Assembly: GCA_037783545.1 (NCBI GenBank)
Contig: JBBELK010001389.1
Coordinates: forward strand, 23,396 to 87,395
Length of the DNA: 64,000 nucleotides
Source of the DNA: Henricia sp. BOLD:AAB3569
Lineage: Eukaryota; Echinodermata; Asteroidea; Spinulosida; Echinasteridae
Direction: 5' to 3'
Part shown: positions 1 through 11,617 of the stretch, piece by piece
How positions within the stretch are numbered: the first letter of the stretch is position 1
Layout of the letters: each line of letters starts with the position of its first letter
Notes under the pieces: generated by a model
Told to the model about the DNA's origin: nothing
The model's input: the letters and a program-made list of their open reading frames with translations, nothing else
Databases searched by the model: none
Translations under genes and position numbers: made by a program

Positions 1-103
1 GATTCGAACCCGCAACCCCAAGTTTTCACATATATGATTGCGAGTCAATGACCCAAACCACCTATGATTGCGAGTCAATCACTCAAACCACTTGACCATA
101 TTA
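1..103 (-). repeat. tRNA-derived SINE fragment, cut by the window edge
   Basis: On the minus strand this matches the tRNA-like head of the SINE family that is complete at 54972-55337 and 55353-55735, including the B-box-like GGTTCGAATC end. A segment of about 31 bases (TATGATTGCGAGTCAATGAC and following) is duplicated in tandem at 33-94. Only the head is in the window. Confidence 0.7.
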
Positions 104-1298
104 AAGATCATGACGAGATCAATGAGGATTATTTTGTTCCTAATTTAGTACAGTCACAAATTTTATTTCATATTGACCCAATAAGACAATAATGAATTAT
201 TGGCTGATCGCAAAACATGTTTACTCCGTTTTGATGCCCCCGCACCATATCACGCCCGATGACTCTACTGGGAGTCTTAGTGCCCAGAGATTCTGATCAA
301 GTTAACACTGTGGCTTCAAGCACGAGGGGGTGTTTAGCGGTTTCTGGCAGGTACTGTAGTACGAATTCCCAAAATGGCTTTAAAGATAGATTACAGGATA
401 GGAACACGACTTCAGATTGCATGATCTCCGTGTGGTTAAAGATGTGTACATTGTCAATCAAAACTAACATGTGCGTTAAGTCAGCTGAGTACCTGATCTA
501 CGGTTCCGAGAAAACAATGCAAGCTTTCAAGAAAATTTGCAAAGCCACCGTCCTATTTAAGCAGGTACCCTGACTTATTTACTGAATTTAAATGTTAATC
601 GTCTCATTACATCAAACTATATCTTTTGTTAACTCTCAAGCGTCTTAAAGATATTAAATGATTAAATTAATTTGCCTATCACCCATTTTTACCAGCTATG
701 CCAGTTATTTATATGTATTTGTTATTGTTTATGTGTTATGTGTTTGGGTTATCCTTTGCTTGTTTTTATGTAGTAATGTATTTTTGTTTGTATACTTGTG
801 TTTGTGAGCTATGTTTTTGTCTATTTTAGCCAAAATAAATAAATAAAATAAAAAAAATGAAACATCACAAGATTTAAAATCACAAAATATCATGCGAAGA
901 CGAATTTTGCTGAAGCGTATCTAAGTCTACATTTTACGTATTCCGCTACTCAACTGCTCGTAGCACAGTCCAGCGCAAGCCACGGGTATATAGGTATAGC
1001 AACATGCGTGGCTTAGTAATGCAAAAGCTCATTTCTAAAGTAGGACGCCCCTTGAGAAATCACCTGATGAAAACGGGTTTAATAAAGTACACAGGGAAGT
1101 CATCCGTCTACTCAAATTACTCCCATGTCAATTGACATTTCCTATGATAGAGTATATTATATGGCTATAGCTTTATTTGGGTTAAGAGCCGATTACATTA
1201 GCAAAGGGCGTTGTTTGATCTAAGAATCTTGGTTTAACTTGGGGAAAGTACAAGGCAGCTTAGGGCTGGTGATATATACAATGTACCTGCTATGCAGC
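104..1298. other. No recognised gene; AT-rich with an A-rich tail-like stretch
   Basis: An open frame of 104 codons at 259-573 has no domain I recognise. It is followed by a T/G-rich stretch and then AATAAATAAATAAAATAAAA at about 834-858, which resembles the 3' end of a retroposed or LINE-like copy. This is a weak inference; no reverse-transcriptase motif is visible. Confidence 0.3.
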
Positions 1299-1302
1299 TT
1301 AA

Positions 1303-2140
1303 AGGAACACACCTTCTTTGTTGGGCTATTTTGGGCTCGAAATAGACCCATACATTATTCTGAAGCGCATTCGAGAGTAAATTAGATATATCCTGAAAAG
1401 ACGCCGTCAAATTTGGCCGTTTTTGAGCACTTTTGAAAAATCCAAGGTCACGTGACTTTTCGGAACCAAATTCTGGTTCCGAAAAGTCACGTGGTCTTGT
1501 GAGTTAGTTGTATTTCCAGCCGTATAAAAGTTTGTTACTGCAGAACTGCACCAAATTCAACTCTGATTTTCCCCCAATATTTATAAGTAATTGACAAAAG
1601 AGAGACTATTTATACAGGTATGAAACAAAGTTAAACATAAGTATGAAAATTCGAACATAATTGTTTGTTTCGAGAGTCCGGAGAACGGGAGCGAGCGCGT
1701 GCTACGGCAGGCTACCGTGGAGTGTAGAAATTTGCCCCGCGCAGCATGCACGGCAAAGTGCACACACACGTACGTACGTAGGCGTGTTGCTTCGGTGCAC
1801 GTACGTTCGTGAAGAAAAAAACATGATGCCAACTCCTCAACAAGAAAACGGAAATTCCTATTCGGTCGTCCGGGCTTTCCAGTGAAATCGTGAGCAGAAA
1901 ATTGGAGATATCCTGAGCAGGAGAAGAGCGAATCGTTTGTGACAAAGTCGTGAGGCTCTCGCGTAGTTGCAACGGCTGGTAAAGCGTATAACCCGTCTTT
2001 TGACTGTTTTTGTTATTTTTGCACTTCTTTAGTAAATTACGGGATATTTTGATGAATTTTTTTTTGCAACGATCATCAAAAAAGTATTGTCAATGCTGCT
2101 ACATCACTAAATCATGTAAACAGTAGGCAGGTGTGTACCT
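1303..2140. mobile_element. Non-autonomous TTAA-target DNA element, copy 1
   Basis: TTAA lies on both sides (1299-1302 and 2141-2144). The inverted ends read AGGAACACACC and, on the other strand, AGGTACACACC. The left 225 bases and right 175 bases match the element at 19269-20417; the middles differ. No transposase is visible. TTAA targets are typical of piggyBac and Kolobok elements, and I cannot separate these here. Confidence 0.8.
1449..1493. repeat. Perfect 20-bp hairpin inside the TTAA element
   Basis: Arms 1449-1468 and 1474-1493 are exact reverse complements (CACGTGACTTTTCGGAACCA) around a 5-base loop. The sister copy at 19415-19459 has the same hairpin with one mismatch. Each arm contains the E-box-like palindrome CACGTG. 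Confidence 0.9.
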
Positions 2141-2189
2141 TTAATTGCACGGCAGATTGTTTCAAACTACCAACTATGGCGTTCCCTAA

Positions 2190-2936
2190 TGGGCCAGTCA
2201 CAAATCAGTTGCGATGCGTCGGCGATGGGTAAAACCGGGAAATTTGAACAAAATCTTGAGACAGATCTCACGATTTTGCACCCGTCGGAGGCGCTCTCCG
2301 GACGCCTGCGGCTTGTCGCAGATTTTTTTGGCATCGCCACACCCGTCGCGGTCCCCAACTTTGAACTTAAAATTTTAAGATTGCTCGCAAGATTTTTCAC
2401 CCATTTTGGGCATCCCAGACACAATCTCTGATGACCTACGATGCCCTCCGATTAATCGGAGGCGTCCTCCGAATAATCTGAGACTAGTCGCAAGATTCTG
2501 TGTGGGATTGGAAATTCAGGTTGAGATTCAATGTCTGCGAGTGGTCTCCGGCGCCCTCCGACTGAATCGGAGGCGCCCTGCGACGATTCGTACGCTTTCT
2601 GTGATCGTCTCCGACGAATCGTACGGTGGAATCGTAGTAAATCGCCGTGTATATAAGGGCGCCTCCGATCGGATCGCTAAAAGTTTGAGACGCTCTTGGA
2701 AATTAAAAGAAAAGATGCTCGCAGATATCGTCTCCGATGCAATCGGAGGCGATCGGAGGCTAATCCCACGATTTTTCGACAAAACCGGGTCAAAATCCTT
2801 GAAAAAATCTCAGACAATGTAACTGCTCCACTTTTATTAGGATTATTGCTAGGATTGTTCAAGGCTTCTTTATTTTCTACGACGACCCCCCGCCAAAACT
2901 AATCCCCGACAGATCGCCGACATTGTGACTGGGCCA
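2190..2936. mobile_element. PIF/Harbinger-type non-autonomous element with TAA duplication
   Basis: TAA flanks both ends (2187-2189 and 2937-2939). The termini are inverted: TGGGCCAGTCACAA at the left and TTGTGACTGGGCCA at the right. The interior is filled with short inverted motifs around TCGGAGGCG and its complement. Three-base TWA duplications are the mark of PIF/Harbinger insertions. No protein gene is present. Confidence 0.8.
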
Positions 2937-3404
2937 TAAAGAACCATTGCATCATTTGCAACGACAAACTGCATGAAAATAACAGAATCACAAAAAAAAC
3001 GCTTTTCGTCCAAGTTCATCCCGTGGTATTCAGTACTCATGCATGGGCGTATAGGCTGGTTTGGGCGTGGGGGTGCGATTTTCATGAAAAGTGGAACTCC
3101 AACTCTGACAAGCCGAGATCGTCAAGTTGGGCGATCGATCCAGCCTCCGCCCCCGAGTACGCCGCTTTTTCTCAAGGCGACGCGCGTCAAATTCACGCAC
3201 GAAAAGGCTCAGTGTAAATCCAGTGAAATAGTTGCGCAAACATTTCTAAAAGTAAAAGTAATTATAGTGTTAAGAAATACTTCACAAGGTATCGTTTGGA
3301 AGAAATCTATTCTTCAATATTAACATATATTTGTTGGAGCGAATACTTTGAAACCCGAGAGACCAGAAGAACAATGAAAAGGGAAACCAATAACCTTGAC
3401 CACA

Positions 3405-3725
3405 CCGTGTTTACACTGGTCCTGAGCTCGGAATGAATATTTATCTCCTGATAAAAATGCCTCAGTGTTAACCGCAATGATCCTGAGTGCCGCGTTTAGT
3501 ATTCAGGTTGATCTCGAGCATGGTGCCCTCGCGGGCTTTTCCTGTGCTATAGGGCCTATGGTTGTGGAGCGGATGCGGCAGTTGCTTATCTAACGCGAGA
3601 CCAAAATCCCGAGGTCTGAATCCGAGGCCAATTTGGTCCCGAGAGCGTTTACACTGAGTTGGTGATCTGGGGCTGACCCCGAGCTCGGTGTTCGACCCCG
3701 ATCTCGGGATCAAGTGTAAACAGGT
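3405..3725. mobile_element. Short inverted-repeat element
   Basis: The left end contains TGTTTACACT (from 3409) and the right end AGTGTAAACA (to 3722). Both continue inward with related CGAG/CTCGG-rich sequence. The target duplication is not clear and there is no coding capacity. Confidence 0.55.
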
Positions 3726-3773
3726 TGTTAAAGCTAATTTGAAAATGATATCTCCAATTACTAAAATCGCTCC

Positions 3774-3870
3774 CACCCTCACCCTCACCACCCCAACACC
3801 CTCACCCTCACCCTCACCCTCACCTTCACCTTCACCCCCCCCCACCCCCCCCCCCGCCCCCAAACCAAAA
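3774..3870. repeat. CCCTCA/CCTTCA microsatellite with poly-C tract
   Basis: Repeated ACCCTC and ACCTTC units run into long C runs. The overlapping open frames here are only low-complexity translations. Confidence 0.9.
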
Positions 3871-4342
3871 AGAAAAGAAAAGAAATATAATGTGTTACGG
3901 CAAAGATTAGCTGGATTGGCTGCATGCGTCTTGGCTGAATTCTTGTGGAAACAAATGCGCACGAGGGAATCCAAATCACATTTTGTGTATCGCTCGCAAA
4001 TGTAATAACCCAGGCATAATTACATTCACGGGACCGAAGTATTTTGTTACATTTTCGGCAAGCTTTTAATCAAGTTTACGGTTAAATTCGTTGGCGTTAT
4101 CACATTAACCAGCGCATAAACGATGTAACAGGATATACCTATTTGGATGTCAAGGTATCAAAAAGCAAAGTTTCAACAAAATGTCCCCAAACGCCACATT
4201 GCATGGCTTGTTTGTCATCCGTGCTTTGTGCATATAAATAACCCATGAATTGTTAAATATGCGCGGTCTTTACCGAGTAAGAGGGATCATTGTTCAGGAT
4301 GACATTACTACTGCTTATTTTAAATCTTTGATGTAAACTTAA

Positions 4343-4910
4343 AGGCAGTATACATGATTGGTATCTCGAAAATCAGAAATGTTCACAGATTTACGCCCAA
4401 CTTACACAATAGGCCTATAAACATGATGACCGTAGAAAACTTCCCCTGAAATGGTTTTGTCTGAAGTGCTATAGTCTTTGAGAAATGAGTAAAACACAAT
4501 TAGTTTTCGTCTCATGAGACGAAAATTCAATTCGCCCAAAACCATTTCGCCCAAGTGCCATTTCGCCCAAAAACCATTTCGCACAAGTGGCATTTCGCCC
4601 CAAACCACTTCGCCCGAGTGCTATTTTGTCCCAAATTACTTCGTCCAAACACTACATCGCCCAAATGCCACTTCACCCCAAAACCACTTCGTGCACAGGC
4701 CGTGGTTTAGGGCGAAACGGTTCAGGGCGAAATGGTTCAGGGCGAAGTGGTTTTGTGTCGAAATGACTGCAAAACCTTTTTTTTTACTGTTTTCTCGAAA
4801 GTTAGACGAAGTACGGAGCTGGTTTTTGCTCAGGTTGGTTTTAATCATGCATATCTTCAATCACACAGGGAGATAAAACTATTTGTAACAGTTTACCAAT
4901 CATTGTATAA
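4343..4910. mobile_element. TTAA-target fold-back element with TTCGCCC minisatellite, copy 1
   Basis: TTAA (4339-4342) precedes AGGCAGTATACATGATTGG. The right part ends with the inverted CCAATCATTGTATA but lacks the final bases. The core is a minisatellite of roughly 20-base units containing TTCGCCCAA. After about 4690 the same motif appears inverted (GGGCGAA), so the whole core folds back on itself. Copies are at 7364-7840 and 22448-22920. Confidence 0.75.
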
Positions 4911-5149
4911 TCTTCAAATAAACTAGAAGTAATAAAATAGGTGGGCGTTGTCAACTTAAAAAATAGAATCTTCATGCATGTCATTTCAGAAACACACGAG
5001 AACAGTAAAGTGAACATAAGATTAATAATTCAAAGTAGAATTGTTGCAAGCACCCTTTAAAATGTGCAGAATTTGAAAACTTTAAAAACTAAAACTACTA
5101 AATTATTATGAAATGAAATTTTTATGGATTCTTGAAACCACATTCCCCC

Positions 5150-5410
5150 CTACTTCCCTCAGCATGTTCCATTGGCCTCTTGAGTGTTTCACATGCATGA
5201 ATGGAGTCTGGTGTATTGACATACTTGACCAGACTAAATGTTTGTTGCTAAGTGGTGCACGCGGCTGGTGTGAAGTACAGAATCGATACCATAGGAGAGA
5301 ATGACAAAAACCAGACTGTTGATTGCTAGACAATGGCATGCACCACGACCAACGAAAGCATAGTATGTGACTTTTGAAACTGCACCTCTATTTGAAAGGG
5401 AAAAATTCGG
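5150..5410. repeat. Dispersed repeat, sister of 63590-63860
   Basis: Shared blocks include GACCAGACTAAATGTTTGTT, then GGTGCAC, and further on TAGGAGAGAATG and the inverse GTGCACCAC or GCACCAC. The flanks are unrelated. Family unknown. Confidence 0.65.
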
Positions 5411-7363
5411 GGTACCAGCCATTATGGAAATATTACACGCAAACGGCTGTCTCATGGATGAACGTAAGCATTAGAAGGGTGTATAACAGCATTTATAACA
5501 CCTCACCCACATATTATGTATCGTGGTTGGTCGAGAGCGTGTCACATGACGTTTGCTATCTTTGTACAAGTGCTCCAAAAAGACTATACCATGCATTCCG
5601 AAAAGTAATACCCCCAACTCCCTACACGCCTGCATTACGCGTAACGCGCGCGATCGAACAAAAACGCACAGCCAGCAGTTGTACGAACGCGGTGGACACT
5701 GTAGGAAAGTGAATGCAAAAAAATAATTGATGAAACTTATTTCATTTTTATTTAAGCCAAAATTAAGCAGAATCTGTCGGATATACAGTTACCGGATTGG
5801 TAACCATGCATGTCCCCAAGGAACACAGAAACTGCTCCACAAGATGGCGGCTATTCGATACGGTCTATGTCTGAAGTGATGTCAAAAACTAATCTTGTAT
5901 AATACTGCCTTTAAGTCCCGTAACAACAAGAAACAATCTTTCCTGCTGTATGATCAATATAATTAAGTGAGTTGCGTCCGGCTAAAAGTCAACAATTTGC
6001 AGCAAATCTGTCGCTCTAGTGTGTTGGTAGCAATCACTAATTAGACAATGCACACAGTATAAAGAACGGCAGATCGCACGTACGTATACGTACGTGTTTG
6101 TTCACGCGTCTTTATGCTATGCAGTGCAGAGACCACAATTGAAACATGATTCCCGGATTCATTTTTTCCCTTCTATTTTCTCAGTCGGCTACTCTCTTCC
6201 CATCCCAAATGCCACACAGCTTAATTATGATCTCTCCCCCAGCCAAAAAACAGCCCGTACTAATGAAAGACTATACGTGTTTGTTGTAAATCGATACCCT
6301 AGGCCTGGGGTAGATGGAAACCAGAGTGTCATACACCAACGCGGGATTACACACAACGATAGAGCTGATAAGAGATTATGAATTTAAAGTCTATTTTCCC
6401 AAGGATTAACTTCTTCAATCCGCCATTTAATTCCGCAAATCCTATACTTCCCGCTACAATAAATAACGAATGCTCTTGGGAATTGGTTTAAAAAAACGAC
6501 TCGGAGAAAAAGAAAATTGCCAAAAACAAAGTAATATGTTGAAAATCGTTAGGGATATCGATACATACCATATTTACCAAAAGATATCAATTTTCACTCT
6601 GAATTCAAAATGGCTTAGCATAATGCAAATTCTAAAATCCAAGAGAAATCGATAGACGCCCGAGTGCTCTAACAATAGAAGGTTTCGCACCGTCACGGAT
6701 CCCATCACGGATACCGATACGTCATAACTTTATGCGCTTCTCGTGACGCGTAACCGTAGTACACATGTTTCATACGCGTGAGCAACGGTTATCGGCCTCC
6801 ATACGCTTAGCATAAAAACGGATACCGGTTATGCGGATTTTTCGCTTCTTCCGAGGTGAATTAATAGGTTTTATGCATTTTGTTTTTGTGATGTATCTTC
6901 CATGAATACCGATCGAATTTAATGAGTCATGCCCACGTGAAACTAAAGAAAATCAGCTGAAAACAAATTGTATGCACGTAGTCACACAGTGACTTAATAG
7001 GTCTTTAAAGGTAGTCTACTTGTTTGGTAATTACCCTCCAAAATATTTTGAATTATTATCTTTAAGCTTACTTGGTAATGGTAGTAATCATCCTGTGAAA
7101 TTATTTCGTCTGAATTGCTCCCATGAGAAAAATTACAAAACCATTTGAATCTCCAAAGATCACAGGCTATAGGCCATTCATTAGAGCCATTCATTCATGC
7201 ATGCACAAAAACCGTACTTGGATTTTTCAGGTTTTCTGAAGTATTACTGCATCTCTGTGTCTGAAATTTATACAAGGTAGTTTTCTCGACCTATGCTTTC
7301 AATTACCAGTGGAAATTATGCCGTTTTTAACGGTTTACCAAACAATAGTAATACTACCTTTAA
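5411..7363. other. No gene seen; unique AT-rich DNA
   Basis: Short open frames only. A run of ACGT-type palindromes (CACGTACGTATACGTACGTG) occurs near 6077. The stretch 5620-5710 shares sequence, inverted, with 28025-28150, so part of it is an old dispersed repeat. Confidence 0.5.
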
Positions 7364-7840
7364 AGATATAGGCCTACATGATTGGTATACTGTTACAAAT
7401 AGTTTTATCCCTCTGTGCGATTGAAGATATGCATGATTGAAACCAACCCGAGCAAAAACCAGCTCCGTACTTCCTCTAACCTTTGATAAAACAGTCCAAA
7501 AAGAGTTTGCAGTCACTTCGCCCTGAACACGAAGTGGTTTTGGGGCGAAGTGGCATTTGGGCGAGGAAGTGTTTGGACGAAGTGATTTGGGGCGAAATTG
7601 CACTTGGGCGTAGTCGTTTGGTAGAGAAATGGCACTTGGGCGAAATGGTTTTGGGGCTAAATGATTTTACGTCTCGCGAAACGAAAAATAATTGTTTTGC
7701 TTATTTCTCAAAGACTATAGCATTCAGACAAACCCATTTCAGGGGAAGTTTTCTACCGTCATAATGTTTATATCGTGTAAGTTATGTGTAAATCTGTGAA
7801 TATTTATGATTCTTCGAGATACCAATCATGTGTACTGCCT
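7364..7840. mobile_element. TTAA-target fold-back element with GGGCGAA minisatellite, copy 2
   Basis: TTAA is present on both sides (7360-7363 and 7841-7844). The right end reads CCAATCATGTGTACTGCCT, the inverse of the copy-1 left end. The orientation is opposite to copy 1. The core contains the GGGCGAAGTGG-type units. Confidence 0.8.
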
Positions 7841-7891
7841 TTAAGCCACCTCCAGTTGTTAATTTATATAACAGAAAGGTATACCATCTTA

Positions 7892-7942
7892 AGCGGGCCG
7901 CACACTATAGGATCCGACCACGATCCGACAGTATTTCAGTCG
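7892..7942 (+). repeat. Left terminal inverted repeat of the Harbinger element
   Basis: The first 28 bases match the right end exactly. They are followed by a GATCCGAC-type motif that recurs subterminally. The first AGCGGGCCGC abuts the TTA duplication. Confidence 0.9.
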
Positions 7943-8317
7943 CATCGTAAAGTGTGCGGTGATTTACATCCCGATTTTCTCCAGTCGCTGAGCTGTCGCA
8001 AACTGCTTCCCGACTCGATCGCGAAGATTCAAATTTTGAATCTTTACGATTGTATCGACGACCAGAATACAATTGGATATGGACGACCAATAGTACAAAG
8101 CATTTTTTGTCATTTCGATTTTTATTTAGAAGTTACGTGCTGTTAGGATTTGGGTATTCGGCTATTAAGTGAAGCTTTTCTTCAATTTTTATTTGTTTAA
8201 AATACCATGGTTGGCAAAAGAATCGTTTCCATGCAAGTTATTTTACTGCGTAGACGTTTCCAATTTGTGACTATTTGGCCGTCCATATCCCTATACCATA
8301 ATGCGCTTTGAATAAAA

Positions 8318-11300
8318 ATGGCGGCGGTTGAATGGACCGAACGAATGGAAGAAGACTTAATAAGCATGTGGGCTGCTCGAGAGTGCCTGTATAATATATC
8401 GAGTAGAGGTTATGCAAATAAGCAGTTGAAAACCCAGTCCCTGCAGGAGATATCTACCGTCATAGCAGTCTCTGGTAAGTACAACTTTGCCCATTTTATG
8501 GACTCTGGCTGGACTGAGTGATGGTAGGCCTAGCCTAGCCTATGTCAATGTCATGTGCGCGCACAAACAATACACCATGGACGTGACCTACCTAGTACCT
8601 AGGCTAGCCACGATAGCCTAGCTAGCTAGCTATGCGCTATACACGCTATGGTATATAGTTAAACACAGATGCACATGACCGTTGACATGGTTGAGGGGCC
8701 GGGCACAAACACGCTGACATGTTTTTAGCAGAGCACAGACAGTGTTAGAAGTTTGCCTAGGCCTAAGTTAAGTAGCATTGACGCTATAGTAAAACTAAAA
8801 ATTCGGTCAGGCTTAGCCTAGCCATAGCCCTTGTCTTCTCATTCGTTTGAGGGGTGGGATAGAACATTTTTGTTATAACTTTCAGCACCTTCATCCTATC
8901 CATAACCTATTTTATCATGTACTTCAGATTCATGATAATACAAATAAAGCACTTAATAATTAACATATGTTCTATTATTCTGTGATTTATTGTTTTTGAG
9001 AAACTAAATCATTTTTATAGAGAATGACCTGTAGGCCGCTGTAATGCATGTATGTACATTTAATAATAAATATAGTGAACAATATATAATACTAGTTTAC
9101 ATCTATTCCAAACAGAATTTCCAGCATAGGACAAAATAAATACTATGTTTACGCAAATTACAATTTGTGTATGTACAATGCATATTATAAGCAGTGTATA
9201 AATTTGGCAAGATAAAATAAATAGGTGAAATATTTGTGTTTGGGAAAAAAACCAAATTGCATTTTTATCATGAATATCTGTGCTGTGCAACACCATGTGG
9301 AAGTTATATATGTTTTGGAGTTTTTGTGCAGTGTGCTGATATAAAATTACAATTCATGAGCTGAGCAAGTTGTGATGCCACATATTAGGCAAAAACAGAA
9401 AAAGCAAACTGAACTTTGCAAGAAGGTTCAACTGTTTTCTCAACTTTTGTGATATACATGTATTTGTTATATGCCACGGAGGAAAAACTGGGAATGGAAG
9501 CCGCAGCTGTTTGCCAAAATCTAGTTTATATTCTGTCTAAGTTAAAATTTTCGAAGTTAAAATCCTGCACATTTTTAAAATTTTACATTCAGAATAGACA
9601 TGACCGCCACAATTACAAAATAAATACTATGTTTACGTACATTAAAACTTGTGTATATATGTACAATACATACTATAAGCAGTGTATAATTTGGCAAGAT
9701 AAAATAAATAGGTGAAATGTTTGTGTTTGATAAGAAAATGCATCACTCAATGTTATTTTTTTTTCTTCTAACTGTTGTGTTTATTCCTTCTATTTTATTG
9801 TAGTGAATGAAGTGACCAAAAGGATGGCATCTCTACGAACTCAGTATTCGAGACTGATAAAGCCACTGCCAAGTGGATCTGAGGCAAAGAAAATAACATC
9901 AAGGCAACTTTGGCTGAAGAGTCACCTTGAGTTCTTGGCTCCTCATGTGAAAGCCAGGTCATCAGTGTCAAATCTTCAGGTACAATGTACACTGCAAAAA
10001 CCGTGGTGTTAAATTAGCACTATTGCTTAATGGTGTTGTCTTATATAGATACCAAGCCTGGTGTTAAAATGTAACACCATAGGTGTGTTTTAATTCCACA
10101 TTTGGAATAAATGCATTATTTTTTAAAACTAATACTTGTGGTGTTAAAACTTAACACCAGACTTGGTATAAGACAACACCAGTGGTAATTTAACACCACA
10201 GTTTTTGAAGTGTAATAATTTGTTTTCCATAACGATGATTGAGCATTGTTTATAAGTGCGACATTGTATAAGCAATGAGTACCCAGAACTTTCGTGCCTC
10301 TGCTGACATCTCTTTTTATAAATCTGCAAATTATACAATGACCTTTAACAAACAAATTAGGCCACGGTGAAGTGCGTTAAAATGAAATTTATGCAACGGT
10401 ATCTTGCCATTCGACTGATCCCTCAGCAGAAGAAAAGTAGTGGCATAGCATGTCACGTTGTTCCTTTGCTGAGAACTGCTGGTTTGTGGTTTTAGGCAAC
10501 ACTGCCTTTGGCAACTCAGCTAGTTGTCTCCATGAGCCCGGTTTCACTTCATGAGTGGTAGGGTTTTCGGTGTCAACAAAGCCAGGGGGCTCGTACAATT
10601 TTCTTGCAGTACTGTGTGACCGCAGAAAATTGTGAAGTGCACATGCACAGAGCACGATTTTCTCCACCTTTTCAGGTGCGAGTGCGATGGGATTCAGGAA
10701 GACACGGAACCTGTTGGCAAGAATGCCGAACGGATTCTCAACCACTCTCCGGGCTCTAGACAGCCGGTAATTAAACACCCGCTGTTCCCGTGGCAATTGC
10801 CTGTTGGGATAGGGCTTCATGAGGTACGGCTTCAATGGAAAAGCCGCATCAGCCACGATAACATAGGGAAGAAGCTTAGAAGGGTCACCTGGGAGAGGGC
10901 TGGCTTCAGGGATACTTAATGTATGCCTGTTCAAGGCATCAAAAAGTGAAGAATGGGAAAACACACCTCCATCCGAAATCCTGCCATTACAGCCAACATC
11001 AACATACAAAAATTTATATTCTGCATCCACTAGCCCCAGCAGAACGACACTAAACGTGTGCTTGTAATTAAAGTATGTTGATCCGCTGTGTGCAGGAGGT
11101 CGGATGAGGATGTGTTTTCCATCCAAAGCCCCAATGCAATTTGGGAAATTCCACATTTCCTGAAACTTGTCAGCAACTTCCTCCCATTCCTCGGGGTTCT
11201 TCGGAATCTGAAATAAACAAATAACAAATAACCAATTAGAAGCTTATTTTCTCTGTTCAGATCGAGTCTGTTGCTGATAATCAAGACGAAGAAGACGGGG

Positions 11301-11617
11301 AACATGAGGCTGTAATGTCTGAGGACGTGCCAGTGATGAGTTCATCATCATCATCACAATCTGGTGGGAAGAAAAGAAAGAAGAGCAGTATTGAAGATGA
11401 AGAGCGGGAGATGCTTAAGGCAATACAGTAAGCTCTGCAGGAACCTGTGGCTCGTCCACCCCAAGATGATAACGACGCTGTCTTTGGCAAGTTTCTTGCT
11501 CAGGAGTTACAAACCATCAGTGATGAAAAGGTTAAGCTTGTACTCAAGAACAAAATACAAAATTTGGTTTTTGAAGCTAAGATGGCTTATCTTAATAGCA
11601 CTGCACCAGAAAGTTAA
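8318..11617 (+). CDS. MADF/BESS DNA-binding partner of the Harbinger transposase, interrupted by one stop
   Basis: Exons are 8318-8474, 9804-9979 and 11261-11617, with phases 1 and 0 that fit and GT..AG borders. Exons 1 and 2 (111 residues) form a MADF/Myb-SANT-like domain: WTERMEEDL near the start, then KQLKTQSLQEI and RQLWLKSHLEFL. Exon 3 opens with an acidic and serine-rich linker and a basic GGKKRKK stretch. It ends with a BESS-like helix (FGKFLAQELQTI ... KNKIQNLVFEAKM), stop at 11615. An in-frame TAA at 11429-11431 would end the product at 167 residues, before the BESS part. PIF/Harbinger elements normally encode such a partner, which helps the transposase enter the nucleus and bind the ends. 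The frame downstream of the stop is intact, so the lesion is probably recent or a sequencing error. Confidence 0.85.
9131..9243 (+). repeat. Direct repeat in the Harbinger partner-gene intron, copy 1
   Basis: About 113 bases starting ACAAAATAAATACTATGTTT are repeated at 9615-9728 with around 10 differences. Confidence 0.85.
9615..9728 (+). repeat. Direct repeat in the Harbinger partner-gene intron, copy 2
   Basis: Second copy of the 9131-9243 unit, about 370 bases further on. It suggests an internal duplication or old slippage within intron 1 of the partner gene. Confidence 0.85.
9990..10212. mobile_element. Small CACTG-ended miniature element nested in the Harbinger element
   Basis: The left end reads CACTGCAAAAACCGTGGTGT and the right end is its near inverse, ending TTTTTGAAGTG. 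TA lies on both sides. The arms contain repeated GTGTTAAA and TAACACC motifs, so the entire 223 bases fold on themselves. It begins 10 bases after the splice donor of partner exon 2. Confidence 0.8.

Noticed and set aside
3468-4005. Overlapping long frames with Gly-Glu or Pro-Ser repeats
   Set aside because: They are translations of the CCCTCA microsatellite and poly-C run in different frames.
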